DNA from: an uncultured Bacteroidales bacterium
Lineage (GTDB): Bacteria; Bacteroidota; Bacteroidia; Bacteroidales; Bacteroidaceae
Length of the DNA stretch: 44,095 nt
Assembly (NCBI GenBank): GCA_902801485.1
Contig: CADCIP010000040.1
Coordinates: 1-44,095 of the forward strand
Direction of reading: 5' to 3'
The notes below the pieces were generated by a model. That model searched no databases. It was not told the DNA's origin and was given only the letters and a program-made list of their open reading frames with translations. Made by a program: the position numbers and the translations under genes. How positions within the stretch are numbered: the stretch's first letter is position 1; every line of letters begins with the position of its first letter. This document shows, piece by piece, positions 13,389 to 22,658 of the stretch.

Positions 13389-16300
13389 TTAAAGGTTCTT
13401 TCCGTGACAGTTCTTGAACTTCAGGCCACTGCCGCAAGGACAGGGATCGTTACGTCCGGGCAACTTCTCTGCACGCATAGGCTGGACTGGCTGACGGTCG
13501 CGGGTATCGCGAGCTGCTGCCTGCTGCTGACCTGCATCGGTAAGCTCACCACGAGACTCCTGAGTACGAACACGCTCCTGACGAGGCATCTCCTGCTGAG
13601 GAGCCTCCTGAATCTGCAACTCAGGAACCATGGCACGCATAATGACGGATACCGTGCGGTCGTTGATGCGGTTAACCATATCATCGAAGAGTTTCACACT
13701 CTCCAACTTGAAAATCAACAGGGGATCCTTCTGCTCGTAGCTGGCATTGTGGACACTGTGTTTCAGTTCATCCAGAAGACGGAGGTTCTCCTTCCAGGCA
13801 TCATCTATTGTATGCAGGATAAGAGCCTTGTGGAAAGACGTTACCACGCTGCGAGCCTGTGTATCGTATGCCTCCTTCAGGTTAGAAGGAATATTGTACT
13901 GACGCTTACCTGCCAAGACGGGGAACATCATATTCTCGTACATCTGGCCCTGAGGACCTTCGTAAACCAGCTTAACCACCTTATAGGCATTAGCAGCCAT
14001 GATGTCTGTCTTCTGGCCGAACCGCTTCAATACCTCTTGATATACTTCTTCCTCCAACTCTGGAAGACGACCACTCTCGAACTTTTCCTGTGTGAGAGGG
14101 AACTCCATAGCCATAATCTCGAGGAAGCACTGCTGGCAACCAGCAAAATCATTGTTCTCCATGATGTTGCAAACGCGGTCCCAAATCATATCGCTGATAT
14201 CCATACCCAAGCGCTCACCCATCAATGCATGACGACGCTTTTCGTAGATAACGGTACGCTGTTTGTTCATCACATCGTCATACTCCAACAGACGCTTACG
14301 AACACCAAAGTGATTCTCCTCGACCTTCTTCTGGGCATTCTCGATGCTGCGGGTAATCATGCTGTGCTCTATCATCTCGCCTTCCTTGAAGCCCAAACGG
14401 TCCATAACGCGGGCTATACGCTCACTGGCGAAGAGTCGCATCAGCTTATCCTCGATAGATACGAAGAAGACGCTGCTACCCGGGTCGCCCTGACGACCGG
14501 AACGACCGCGCAACTGACGGTCAACACGACGGCTTTCATGGCGTTCTGTACCGATGATGGCCAAACCACCTGCAGCCTTCACCTCGGGAGTAAGCTTGAT
14601 ATCGGTACCACGACCTGCCATATTGGTGGCAATGGTAACAGTACCCAGCATACGCTCTACGGGCTGTCCGTCCTCCATAACTGTTGTAAGCGTGCTGGTA
14701 CCTGCCTTGGCTACGATATCAGCCTCCTTCTGGTGCAACTTGGCATTCAGCACCTGATGTGGTATCTTGCGCATTTGGAGCATCTTGCTCAGCATCTCGG
14801 AAATCTCAACGCTGGTAGTACCTACCAAAACAGGACGTCCGCTATTGCGCATCAGCTCCACTTCCTGGATAACGGCCTTGTATTTCTCGCGCTGTGTACG
14901 ATAGACACGGTCGTTCATATCAATACGTATTACCTCGCGATTGGTGGGCACCTCCACGACATCCAACTTATAGATATCCCAGAACTCACCAGCTTCGGTA
15001 ATAGCAGTACCCGTCATACCAGCCAACTTATGGTACATACGGAAGTAGTTCTGGAGGGTAATGGTGGCATAGGTCTGTGTGGCAGCCTGCACCTTAACAT
15101 GCTCCTTGGCCTCGACTGCCTGATGCAAGCCATCGCTCCAACGACGGCCTTCCATGATACGACCCGTCTGCTCATCGACAATCTTAATCTCGCCATCCTG
15201 AATCACGTACTCATCATTCAGGTTGAACATCGTATATGCCTTCAGCAGCTGCTGGATGGTATGTACACGCTCGCTTTTGGCTGCATAGTCATTGAAGACC
15301 TTATCCTTGGCTTCTATCTTCTCCTCTGGAGTCAGATTAGTAGAATCTATCTTGTGCATTTCTGAACCGATATCAGGAAGAATGAAGAGATCGGCATCGT
15401 TTACCTGAGAGGCCAGCCACTCATTACCCTTGTCAGTAAGGTCCACGCTATTCTGCTTTTCATCAACAACGAAGTACAAGGGGTCCGTAGCCTCGTGCAT
15501 ACGACGGTTGTTGTTCTCCATATAAATCTCCTCTGTGGTAAGCATACCAGCCTTTATACCAGGCTCAGAGAGAAATTTGATAAGAGGCTTGTTCTTGGGC
15601 AATGCCTTGTGAGAACGGAAGAGCGAGAGGAATCCCTCGGTAGTCTTCTGCTTATCACCCTCGTCGGCACCTTCCGAGATAAGCTTCTTGGCATCAGCCA
15701 GATACTGGGTTGCCAACTGGCGCTGTACATTTACCAAACGCTCTACCAAGGGCTGATACTCCTCGAACTGCTGGTCATCGCCCTTGGGCACAGGACCACT
15801 AATAATAAGAGGTGTACGGGCATCATCAATGAGGACTGAGTCCACCTCATCCACAATAGCATAATTATGAGAACGCTGCACCAAATCCCTGGGATCCTGG
15901 GCCATATTGTCACGCAGATAGTCGAAACCGAACTCGTTGTTGGTACCAAAGGTAATATCTGCCATATAAGCCTTACGACGGGCCTCGCTATTGGGCTGGT
16001 GCTTATCAATACAATCCACACTCAAGCCATGGAACATATAGATGGGTCCCATCCACTCAGAGTCACGCTTGGCCAGATAATCGTTCACCGTTACTACGTG
16101 AACACCGTTACCGGTAAGGGCATTCAGGAAGACGGGGAGTGTAGCCGTAAGAGTCTTACCTTCACCCGTGAACATCTCGGCAATCTTACCCTGGTGCAGT
16201 ACCGTACCTCCGAAGAGCTGTACATCAAAGTGTACCATATCCCATAACGTGTCGTTACCACCGGCTACCCAATGGTTGTGATAAATGGCCTTGTCACCTT

Positions 16301-16748
16301 CTATCTCAACAAAATCATGGGTGGCAGCCAGTTCACGGTCGAAGTCGTTAGCTGTTACCTCTATCACGCCATTCTCGGCATGAGCCAGACGGTCTGCCGT
16401 ACTTTTCACTATGGCAAAAGCCTCAGCACGAGCCTCATCAAGGGCTTTCTCCAAAACTTCCAGAACATCTTTTTCTAACTTATCAATCTGATGAAAGATA
16501 GGAGCACGGTCCTGAATCTCGGTATTGGGAATACGGTCTTTGAGTTCCTGAATCTGAGCACGCAATTCGCTGGCAGAGCCCTGAACACGTTCTCTTAATT
16601 GCTTGGAACGGGCACGCAGTTCATCATTGCTGAGTGCCTGAATCTCAGGGTAAATTTTCAGAACGTCCTCTACCAGAGGGCGATAAGCCTTAAGGTCGCG
16701 CGACTTCTTGTCACCAAAAATCTTAACTAATATCTTTGCTATATCCAT
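13389..16748 (-). CDS. secA: Preprotein translocase ATPase SecA
   Basis: SecA, the motor that drives preproteins through SecYEG. The protein is 1,119 residues, long as usual in Bacteroidetes. Walker [11 protein letters not shown] is at about residues 191-200, the DEAD-type Walker B reads [20 protein letters not shown], the helicase-like second ATPase domain contains [11 protein letters not shown] and [16 protein letters not shown], and the C-terminal zinc motif [13 protein letters not shown] is intact. The start is the ATG at 16748 ([16 protein letters not shown]). The frame remains open upstream to 16787, but those codons read through an AACGNN run (TLTLTL) and match no SecA. No clear promoter is visible; the upstream 180 bp are mostly hexamer and AT-rich repeats. 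Confidence 0.97.
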   Translation of the reverse strand: MDIAKILVKIFGDKKSRDLKAYRPLVEDVLKIYPEIQALSNDELRARSKQLRERVQGSASELRAQIQELKDRIPNTEIQDRAPIFHQIDKLEKDVLEVLEKALDEARAEAFAIVKSTADRLAHAENGVIEVTANDFDRELAATHDFVEIEGDKAIYHNHWVAGGNDTLWDMVHFDVQLFGGTVLHQGKIAEMFTGEGKTLTATLPVFLNALTGNGVHVVTVNDYLAKRDSEWMGPIYMFHGLSVDCIDKHQPNSEARRKAYMADITFGTNNEFGFDYLRDNMAQDPRDLVQRSHNYAIVDEVDSVLIDDARTPLIISGPVPKGDDQQFEEYQPLVERLVNVQRQLATQYLADAKKLISEGADEGDKQKTTEGFLSLFRSHKALPKNKPLIKFLSEPGIKAGMLTTEEIYMENNNRRMHEATDPLYFVVDEKQNSVDLTDKGNEWLASQVNDADLFILPDIGSEMHKIDSTNLTPEEKIEAKDKVFNDYAAKSERVHTIQQLLKAYTMFNLNDEYVIQDGEIKIVDEQTGRIMEGRRWSDGLHQAVEAKEHVKVQAATQTYATITLQNYFRMYHKLAGMTGTAITEAGEFWDIYKLDVVEVPTNREVIRIDMNDRVYRTQREKYKAVIQEVELMRNSGRPVLVGTTSVEISEMLSKMLQMRKIPHQVLNAKLHQKEADIVAKAGTSTLTTVMEDGQPVERMLGTVTIATNMAGRGTDIKLTPEVKAAGGLAIIGTERHESRRVDRQLRGRSGRQGDPGSSVFFVSIEDKLMRLFASERIARVMDRLGFKEGEMIEHSMITRSIENAQKKVEENHFGVRKRLLEYDDVMNKQRTVIYEKRRHALMGERLGMDISDMIWDRVCNIMENNDFAGCQQCFLEIMAMEFPLTQEKFESGRLPELEEEVYQEVLKRFGQKTDIMAANAYKVVKLVYEGPQGQMYENMMFPVLAGKRQYNIPSNLKEAYDTQARSVVTSFHKALILHTIDDAWKENLRLLDELKHSVHNASYEQKDPLLIFKLESVKLFDDMVNRINDRTVSVIMRAMVPELQIQEAPQQEMPRQERVRTQESRGELTDAGQQQAAARDTRDRQPVQPMRAEKLPGRNDPCPCGSGLKFKNCHGKNL

Positions 16749-16760
16749 AATCTGTATTTT

Positions 16761-16882
16761 AAACGATAACGTTAACGTCAACGTCAACTGTTTTTATTCT
16801 TAATCTTATTCTATTTTTAAACGATAACGATAACGTTAACGATAACTGTTTTTTCAACGATAACGATAACGTTAACGATAAC
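16761..16882. repeat. Three AACGNN hexamer runs upstream of secA
   Basis: Runs at 16761-16788, 16819-16847 and 16855-16882 consist of AACGAT, AACGTT and AACGTC units. They are followed at about 16890-16928 by CTCTAAT/CTCTCAA runs reaching the stop codon of the next gene. Confidence 0.85.
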
Positions 16883-16927
16883 TTTTTTTAATCTCTAATC
16901 TCTCAACTCTAATCTCTCAACTCTAAT

Positions 16928-18511
16928 CTAATAATTCAGCGGAGCCTGAGAGCAGCCATTCGGTGCACGTATTCGTAGTGCCTTTGAAATAGTAGGCGCT
17001 ACCCTGTCTATACTGACAGGAATATGAACTTTTTCCGGGGCAACACCACATCCGAAAAGGAAGAGGGGGAAGCCCATATATGATTCGCGGGCAAAGGTTT
17101 GCTCCAGCGTGTCTTCGTTCTTCAGGTTCCAACCAGGCGAAACCTGTATGGTAATATCCCCTGAGCATTTGGGGTTGTATGCATTACGCAGTTTGCTGAT
17201 GCCGGGTGTCCACGCTCCAAGAGCCAGACGCTGACTGGTATAGACATCCTTAACGCCACTCAGTTGGATAAGGAAATCACTGCTGCGTTCCAGCACTTCT
17301 GTCAGGTTCAGATTCTTGCTCTCTATCAGTTTCAGGTTCAGGTATATTTCATTACCCATTACCGTCTCTACGTAATCTCCCTGACCGTAAACGGCAATGA
17401 GATACATATTGAGCAAGAGCTTAGCCTTGGTAATGGAGAAAGTTCCCGTAGGTATGCGATAGAGGCTGAGGTCCTTGGCATCCTCACTGTCGGAATAACC
17501 TGTACTGGTAACCACAAACAGTGCCCTGTTCTTTCCTACCTTATTTTCTACTGCATTGATAAGTTCCTCCAGCTGACGATCCAGACGTGCATAAGTATCC
17601 TGAACCTCCATGGCAAATTTGGAGTCGGATTCATGGTCAAGCCCACCAGCATAATAGGTAAGATTCAGCATATCCGGTACACCGTCAGTACCAATACTGG
17701 TTTTATCGAGAAGTTCCTTAACGAGCAGGTTTACCTCATCGTTCACACACGAACTGGCCTTGAACTGTCGAAACTTCCTATCACCGCTGAACTTATGATT
17801 GAAAGGCTTCTTGCTACCTTCGAAAACAAAATAGCTGAAATTGACCACCTCGTCGTTGAGCGGTTTCCATACAATGTTACCAATACGCGATGCAAGGGGA
17901 TTATTGTTATCGAAGTCCGATGCCCAGCTGGGCAAGGCACCATAATAGGATGTGCCCGACACACGGCCTGTCCAGTCGTCTAGCCATATAGCAGCGTCGG
18001 CAGCATGACCGGCAGAAAGAATGGCGGCATCGCGGTTTGGAGCAATAGAGAGCACTACACTCTTTCCTTCGCTGGCAACCTTCAGTTCGTCACCGATGGT
18101 AGAGACAGCAAGGTGCTGAGGCGAAGATTTATCCAGCGTATAAACCCCATTGTACTTATTATCATCTACACAAAAAACAGGTTGAAGGGTCTGGCGATCC
18201 AACCAGCGTTGTCCGATAATGCCATTTTCGTAGGGACTGGTTCCGGTAACAAAACAAGCAACGGAAGACGCAGCATCAGGACCATCGAAAGGATATTCAG
18301 CCTGTGTGTACATACGCCCTTTCTCCATCAGACGGGCAAAACCACCCTGCCCGTATAGCGGAGAGAAAGCTTCGAGATAATCGGAGCGGAGCTGGTCAAT
18401 CATGACATTCACAACCAAGCAAGGGACATCCGAGGCGGTTTGTGCCTCAGCTCCCATGATGGCAAGCAATGCCATGAGCGATGTTATGAACCTATTTCCT
18501 TTTGGCGTCAT
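16928..18511 (-). CDS. Alkaline-phosphatase-superfamily protein (PafA-like), active site degenerate
   Basis: A 527-residue secreted protein: signal peptide (about 1-23, ALLAIMGAEA) then an alkaline-phosphatase/phosphodiesterase fold recognisable from VVNVMIDQLRSDYL, VTGTSPYENGIIGQRW and EVQDTYARLDRQL. PafA-type enzymes bind two zinc ions through an early Asp, a Thr nucleophile, Asp-x3-His, Asp-His and a late His. Here only the early Asp is clear. The nucleophile segment reads PDAASSVACFVTG (Thr replaced by Ala in my alignment), the Asp-His segment reads VVTSTGYSD, and the late His is absent. I infer a non-catalytic protein. Its start overlaps the upstream Lnb-like gene by 4 bp, so they are probably coexpressed. 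A bait or scaffold role in the envelope is possible but unproven. Confidence 0.75.
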   Translation of the reverse strand: MTPKGNRFITSLMALLAIMGAEAQTASDVPCLVVNVMIDQLRSDYLEAFSPLYGQGGFARLMEKGRMYTQAEYPFDGPDAASSVACFVTGTSPYENGIIGQRWLDRQTLQPVFCVDDNKYNGVYTLDKSSPQHLAVSTIGDELKVASEGKSVVLSIAPNRDAAILSAGHAADAAIWLDDWTGRVSGTSYYGALPSWASDFDNNNPLASRIGNIVWKPLNDEVVNFSYFVFEGSKKPFNHKFSGDRKFRQFKASSCVNDEVNLLVKELLDKTSIGTDGVPDMLNLTYYAGGLDHESDSKFAMEVQDTYARLDRQLEELINAVENKVGKNRALFVVTSTGYSDSEDAKDLSLYRIPTGTFSITKAKLLLNMYLIAVYGQGDYVETVMGNEIYLNLKLIESKNLNLTEVLERSSDFLIQLSGVKDVYTSQRLALGAWTPGISKLRNAYNPKCSGDITIQVSPGWNLKNEDTLEQTFARESYMGFPLFLFGCGVAPEKVHIPVSIDRVAPTISKALRIRAPNGCSQAPLNY

Positions 18512-19689
18512 ATATTGTTGTTCTTACGGTAATATAAGTAATAACTTATAGGCCTTGTGAGCAAAGATAGCGCCAAAGGTACAACTAATTTTCCGAATTC
18601 TTGTGGCATCCAGGGAGAAAATACCAAAAAAGTGGATAAAATGACAAAAAACACTGCATGCCATAGGGTCTTCCTACGTTTGAATGCAGCTTTTATTACC
18701 ATTGGAAGAGCAATCAGGGCTATTGGATTAAGAACCCAAATCTGCCAGTTACTGTCAACCGCCGGGTGCTCGGAAAAGAAAAACATAAAAAGAAGCAGCA
18801 AGCCTGCCGCTCCTTGTCCCAAAAGCAACACAGCATCCCACAGCCAGAATTGCCAATTCAGCCAACGCTCGAACAGAAGAACAAGTAAAGAGAATCCCAA
18901 CAAAGCAAACATAGCCTGAATGGGAGTCAGAGGAAATTCCGGCTTTATGTTCTGGTGTTTCTTCTGTAAAAGTATTTCGGTAGAAGAAACCAACGGACGC
19001 TTATCGTTGTTTTCCGCATAGATGAAAGCGTTTCCGGCATACCTGAGCATATACTCCGGAGCAAACATGGCAGCACGGGCACACAGAGGAGTATCCACCG
19101 CAGCTCCAAGGAGAATGTCGTTTCCCTCCTGTGCCCAAGGATGATTCTCTGTATATTGATGCAACATCTCCCGATAAGTATAAAGAGGAATACTGTCTGG
19201 ATAAACCACACGACCTTCCACACATTGTTCTATTGCATCCCTAACTTTTGTAGTACAATTATTGTAAAGAAAATTATATCTGTACTGCCGGTTCTCCGGT
19301 TTACAGTCTTCAAGCATTTTACAATACAGAAGGTTGGCTTCCTGAGGCGTCAGATTCAGCACCTGGGCAGTAATAGACGAGCCGCGCTCTTCATACTCAC
19401 GGGTGAAATACTGCCAAGGAATGGGAACAACCATATAATCACATTGTCCTCGGACAAAACGCCACACAAAATGAGGCTGTTTGAAAGAAAAAACCCCATA
19501 GTTAAAAACCAGATCCTGATTGGCAGAAAAATTCTGAAGGCGAAGGGCCGTATGACCATATAAGGCATAAACCTCCTGACCAGGAGAACATGTTATCAGA
19601 CTGGCCCGGATGCTATCCATCTGCTGGGCATACCCCTGCAAAAAGAAAAGCAATAATGCCAAAAACAAAAGCGTTCGTCTTAAAATCAT
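18508..19689 (-). CDS. lnb: DUF4105 membrane protein, putative lipoprotein N-acyltransferase Lnb
   Basis: A 393-residue protein with a signal peptide or N-terminal anchor (MILRRTLLFLALLLFFLQG), a periplasmic DUF4105 domain, and four or five C-terminal membrane segments (about 255-385). The domain carries the hallmark segments VYALYGHTALRL and YNFLYNNCTTKVRDAI, whose His and Cys are the presumed catalytic pair. DUF4105 proteins include the Bacteroides lipoprotein N-acyltransferase Lnb, which adds the third acyl chain to lipoproteins (recalled family knowledge). I chose the ATG at 19689 because the frame upstream to 19737 would put 16 charged residues before the signal sequence. It overlaps the PafA-like gene by 4 bp. 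Confidence 0.75.
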   Translation of the reverse strand: MILRRTLLFLALLLFFLQGYAQQMDSIRASLITCSPGQEVYALYGHTALRLQNFSANQDLVFNYGVFSFKQPHFVWRFVRGQCDYMVVPIPWQYFTREYEERGSSITAQVLNLTPQEANLLYCKMLEDCKPENRQYRYNFLYNNCTTKVRDAIEQCVEGRVVYPDSIPLYTYREMLHQYTENHPWAQEGNDILLGAAVDTPLCARAAMFAPEYMLRYAGNAFIYAENNDKRPLVSSTEILLQKKHQNIKPEFPLTPIQAMFALLGFSLLVLLFERWLNWQFWLWDAVLLLGQGAAGLLLLFMFFFSEHPAVDSNWQIWVLNPIALIALPMVIKAAFKRRKTLWHAVFFVILSTFLVFSPWMPQEFGKLVVPLALSLLTRPISYYLYYRKNNNI

Positions 19690-19693
19690 GGCA

Positions 19694-19701
19694 CAAAAGT
19701 A
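19694..19701 (-). promoter_or_regulatory. Possible -7 promoter element for lnb
   Basis: TACTTTTG fits the Bacteroidetes TAnnTTTG element and ends 4 bp before the ATG. If used, the mRNA would be nearly leaderless. No good upstream TTTG was found. Confidence 0.35.
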
Positions 19702-19797
19702 AGTCTTTTTTGTAAAAAGAAGGCATCTTTTGACCATATTTTTGCTAAGGAATGTAAAACTTTCAGTTTTGTTGTTTATTATCTCAATTAATTATTG

Positions 19798-19805
19798 TAC
19801 CTTTG
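19798..19805 (+). promoter_or_regulatory. Possible -7 promoter element for coaX
   Basis: TACCTTTG matches TAnnTTTG and ends 5 bp before the GTG start codon of coaX, again implying little or no leader. An upstream GTTG is 23 bp away, slightly too far. Confidence 0.4.
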
Positions 19806-19810
19806 AGCCC

Positions 19811-20542
19811 GTGAAATTAATAATTGACATAGGCAATACCGTTGCCAAATTAGTAGCCTTTGAGGGAGAAGAACCCATTGAGGAGGTAAAAACAAGTAAC
19901 GAGACACTGGCCGGACTGCCAGCGTTTGCCAGCAAATACCACTTTGACTGTGGCATTGTGGGATCTGTTATAGGTATCCCAGAAGGAGTGGAAGACATGC
20001 TAACCAGCATGCCTTTCCCCATTCTTCGCTTTACGCCAGACACACCCATTCCCATTTGCAACAAATACAAATCGCCCTATACCTTAGGTTCCGACCGTTT
20101 GGCTGCTGCCGTGGGTGCCAGTATTCTGAAGCCAGATAAGGATATCCTCATCATAGATGCCGGAACCTGCATTACATACGATGTGATAGATGCCAAGAAG
20201 AATTACTGGGGCGGCAACATAGCTCCAGGCATGCAAATGCGACTTCATGCCCTGCACGAATACACTGTTAGGCTACCCCTTGTTCAGGCTGAAGGCGAGG
20301 TTCCCGGTTTGGGCTACAACACCGAGACAGCAATCCGATCCGGTGTACTACGTGGCATGAAATACGAGATAGAAGGTTATATCAAATCCATGCGATCCAA
20401 ATATCCCCACCTGCTGGTATTCCTTACAGGAGGCGACAAGATCAACTTCGACTCAAACATCAAAAACAGTATCTTTGCAGACAAATTCATAGTTTCAAGA
20501 GGACTCAACAAGATATTAGACTATAATCATGATAAAATTTAG
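19811..20542 (+). CDS. coaX: Type III pantothenate kinase
   Basis: CoaX phosphorylates pantothenate, the first step of coenzyme A synthesis, in the cytoplasm. The 243-residue product has the family motifs in order: DIGNT at residues 6-10 (phosphate binding), PYTLGSDRLAAAVGA near 95-108, IDAGTCITYDVID, and LTGGD near the C-terminus. I use the GTG at 19811 (MKLIIDIGNT). The frame continues upstream to 19730, but that adds a hydrophobic leader foreign to this soluble family. The gene overlaps the following outer-membrane protein gene by 14 bp, so translation is coupled. Confidence 0.92.
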   Translation: MKLIIDIGNTVAKLVAFEGEEPIEEVKTSNETLAGLPAFASKYHFDCGIVGSVIGIPEGVEDMLTSMPFPILRFTPDTPIPICNKYKSPYTLGSDRLAAAVGASILKPDKDILIIDAGTCITYDVIDAKKNYWGGNIAPGMQMRLHALHEYTVRLPLVQAEGEVPGLGYNTETAIRSGVLRGMKYEIEGYIKSMRSKYPHLLVFLTGGDKINFDSNIKNSIFADKFIVSRGLNKILDYNHDKI

Positions 20543-21851
20543 CAAAATAGCAGCTTTCATACTGGCGTGCACGATGTGTACAAATATTTGGGCACAAAGT
20601 AACGGAAGCAGTTCTTCTTACTCACGCTTTGGTTTGGGATCGCTGGAGAACCAGTCCCAAGGATTCAACAAAGCCATGGGCGGTGTAGGACTGGGATTCC
20701 GTGGCGGCAGCCGTATAAACACACAAAACCCAGCTTCATACTCTGCCATAGACTCCATAACCATTCTGTTGGACGTAGGCATGACTGCAGCCTTCGGCAA
20801 TATGAAGCAAAACGGCAGCAGCGTTAATATCTACCAATGCAAACTGGATTACGTAAACATCGGACTGAGGCTGTACCGAAAACTGGGTTTATCCGCAGGT
20901 TTTATGCCTTACACCACTATTGGCTACGATTTTACCACTTCAAGTAAAGTAGCCACCGACCCCAATACACTACAGACCATCACCAGTATCACCAATTATA
21001 GCGGTGACGGAGGTTTGCATCAGGCCTATCTGGGATTAGGATACAAGGTGTACAAGGAATTGTCTGTCGGTGCAAACGCAAGCCTTATCTGGGGCAATTA
21101 CGTTCACACCATTCTGCAAGGCTATTACTCTGGAGGGGCTTCATCCTCCGACTACAACGGACTCAATTCGATAGAGAGTGCAGAAATAAGAACATGGAAA
21201 CTGGATTTGGGTGCCCAATATCCCTTTAGACTGACTCCAAACGATGTGCTGACAGTTGGTGCCACAGCAAGTTTTGGCCATAAAATAAAAAGCGATGCCA
21301 CACTAATCCGTTTTACAGATAAGCAGGACGAAGATGTTTCGAATGACACTGTGCCCAATGCTTTCGACCTCCCATACACCTTTGGCTTGGGAGCAGCATG
21401 GAACCACAAAGACAAACTGCAGGTGGGGCTGGATTTCAAACAGGAAATGTGGGGGAACTGCCGTTCACCGCAAATGGTTTCCGTTGGAGGCATCCCCAGA
21501 TTCGACTCCCAGACCGGAACATACAAAAACCAATTCAAGATTGCCGTGGGAGCACAATACACCCCAAACAGGTATGGCAACCATTACTGGAAAGTTATCC
21601 AATACCGCATTGGAGCCAATTATTCTTCACCATATCTGAATATCAACGGACAGAATGGACCCAAGGAGTTTTCTTTGACAGCCGGATTCGGACTTCCGAT
21701 TCTTAACAACCGTACGACCTTCGTGAACGTGGGATTTGAATGGCTCAGACGTTCCCCCAGTGCCGCCAACCAGATAACGGAAAACTACTTCATGCTGAAC
21801 CTGGGAATCACCTTCAACGAGGAATGGTTCAGGAAATTTAAGATTCGGTAA
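20529..21851 (+). CDS. Outer-membrane beta-barrel protein (FadL/OmpP1-like)
   Basis: A 440-residue protein with a signal peptide (about 1-22, ending NIWAQ) and beta-barrel character: alternating aromatic/polar strands (LSVGANASLIWGNYVH, LQVGLDFKQEMWG) and a C-terminal strand ending in NLGITFNEEWFRKFKIR. The N-terminal stretch SSYSRFGLGSL...GGVGLGFRGG with IDTQNPAS-like RINTQNPASYSAID resembles the plug region of FadL/OmpP1-like proteins in Bacteroidetes. Its substrate is unknown. It lies between coaX and lptC, within an envelope biogenesis cluster. Confidence 0.7.
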   Translation: MIKFSKIAAFILACTMCTNIWAQSNGSSSSYSRFGLGSLENQSQGFNKAMGGVGLGFRGGSRINTQNPASYSAIDSITILLDVGMTAAFGNMKQNGSSVNIYQCKLDYVNIGLRLYRKLGLSAGFMPYTTIGYDFTTSSKVATDPNTLQTITSITNYSGDGGLHQAYLGLGYKVYKELSVGANASLIWGNYVHTILQGYYSGGASSSDYNGLNSIESAEIRTWKLDLGAQYPFRLTPNDVLTVGATASFGHKIKSDATLIRFTDKQDEDVSNDTVPNAFDLPYTFGLGAAWNHKDKLQVGLDFKQEMWGNCRSPQMVSVGGIPRFDSQTGTYKNQFKIAVGAQYTPNRYGNHYWKVIQYRIGANYSSPYLNINGQNGPKEFSLTAGFGLPILNNRTTFVNVGFEWLRRSPSAANQITENYFMLNLGITFNEEWFRKFKIR

Positions 21852-21868
21852 TTTAGTACACACAGATA

Positions 21869-22612
21869 TTGAATTTACATAGAATCATAATTCTTTGCAG
21901 CCTTGTATCTGCCGTTGGAATCACCTTCTCATGCAGTCCCAGAGTGGAACATGTGGCAGAAGCCCTGAGCGATTCCGACTCACTCCTCAATTTGCATGCA
22001 AGAGGGGTGAACACGTTTATATCCGATTCCGGTGTCTTACGATACCACATGGTGGTAGAGGAATGGGATATCTATAACGGAACAGACGGGAAAGCACCCA
22101 CATGGAAATTCCTCAAGGGGTTACTGATGGAACGATATGACAAGGATTTCCATATCGACCTATACGTACAATCCGACACAGCATACCTGCACGAGCAACA
22201 CCTGTGGGAACTTAGAGGGCGCGTGGTGGTAAGAAACATCAAAGGCGATGTTTTCCGAACGGAAGAACTCTTCTGGGATTTGAACAAGCACGAGATGTGG
22301 AGCTATAAATATATACGTATAGTGACACCCGAACGAGAACTGGAAGGAACAGAATTCCATAGCAACGAACAGATGACACAATACTCTGTAAGCAATTCCA
22401 TTGGCGCCTTCCCCATCACGGAAAAAGAGAACGAGGACGGGAACGGGAACGAAAGCGATAACGATAACGATAACGGGAACGGGAACGAAAACGGGAACGG
22501 GAACGGGAACGGGAACGGGAACGAAAATAAGAAGGATTCTGTTATTCCATCAGAACCTGTCAAACCGCATTCCAAACAAATGAGGTTCCTGCCCGCCCCC
22601 AACAAAAGATAG
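21869..22612 (+). CDS. lptC: LPS export protein LptC with repeat-encoded tail
   Basis: LptC receives lipopolysaccharide from the LptBFG extractor and passes it to LptA. The 247-residue product has an N-terminal lipoprotein-like signal (GITFSCS, Cys near residue 22) and the beta-jellyroll segments VEEWDIYN, HIDLYVQSDTAYLHEQHLWELRGRVVV and ELFWDLNKHEMWSYKYIRI typical of Bacteroidetes LptC. The start codon is TTG at 21869; an in-frame stop lies 15 bp upstream and there is no ATG. After the jellyroll, residues about 188-220 form a DN/GN/EN tract encoded by an AACGNN hexamer run, which should be a disordered tail. The downstream corC gene is 46 bp away. Confidence 0.82.
   Translation: MNLHRIIILCSLVSAVGITFSCSPRVEHVAEALSDSDSLLNLHARGVNTFISDSGVLRYHMVVEEWDIYNGTDGKAPTWKFLKGLLMERYDKDFHIDLYVQSDTAYLHEQHLWELRGRVVVRNIKGDVFRTEELFWDLNKHEMWSYKYIRIVTPERELEGTEFHSNEQMTQYSVSNSIGAFPITEKENEDGNGNESDNDNDNGNGNENGNGNGNGNGNENKKDSVIPSEPVKPHSKQMRFLPAPNKR
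22428..22530. repeat. In-frame AACGNN hexamer run in lptC
   Basis: Tandem hexamers AACGGG, AACGAT and AACGAA. Because the unit is six bases, changes in copy number lengthen or shorten the protein tail without frameshift. The same unit occurs in the runs around secA. Confidence 0.9.
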
Positions 22613-22658
22613 CCACAAAAGATTTAGCCCAACCTAAACAATTACATACAAGAAAACA

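Noticed and set aside
13404-15365. A 653-codon open frame on the plus strand opposite secA
   Set aside because: It is antisense to an unambiguous secA, begins inside the zinc-motif codons, and reads as a low-complexity Leu/Thr/His-rich protein, the usual shadow of a GC-biased third position.
16749-16787. An upstream secA start giving an MTLTLTL leader
   Set aside because: Those codons are the AACGNN hexamer run; SecA proteins begin at the [12 protein letters not shown]-type segment.
22428-22530. The lptC hexamer run as a sequencing or assembly artefact
   Set aside because: The run keeps the reading frame, has internal variants (AACGAT, AACGGG, AACGAA), and the same unit occurs at independent loci, so it looks genuine.
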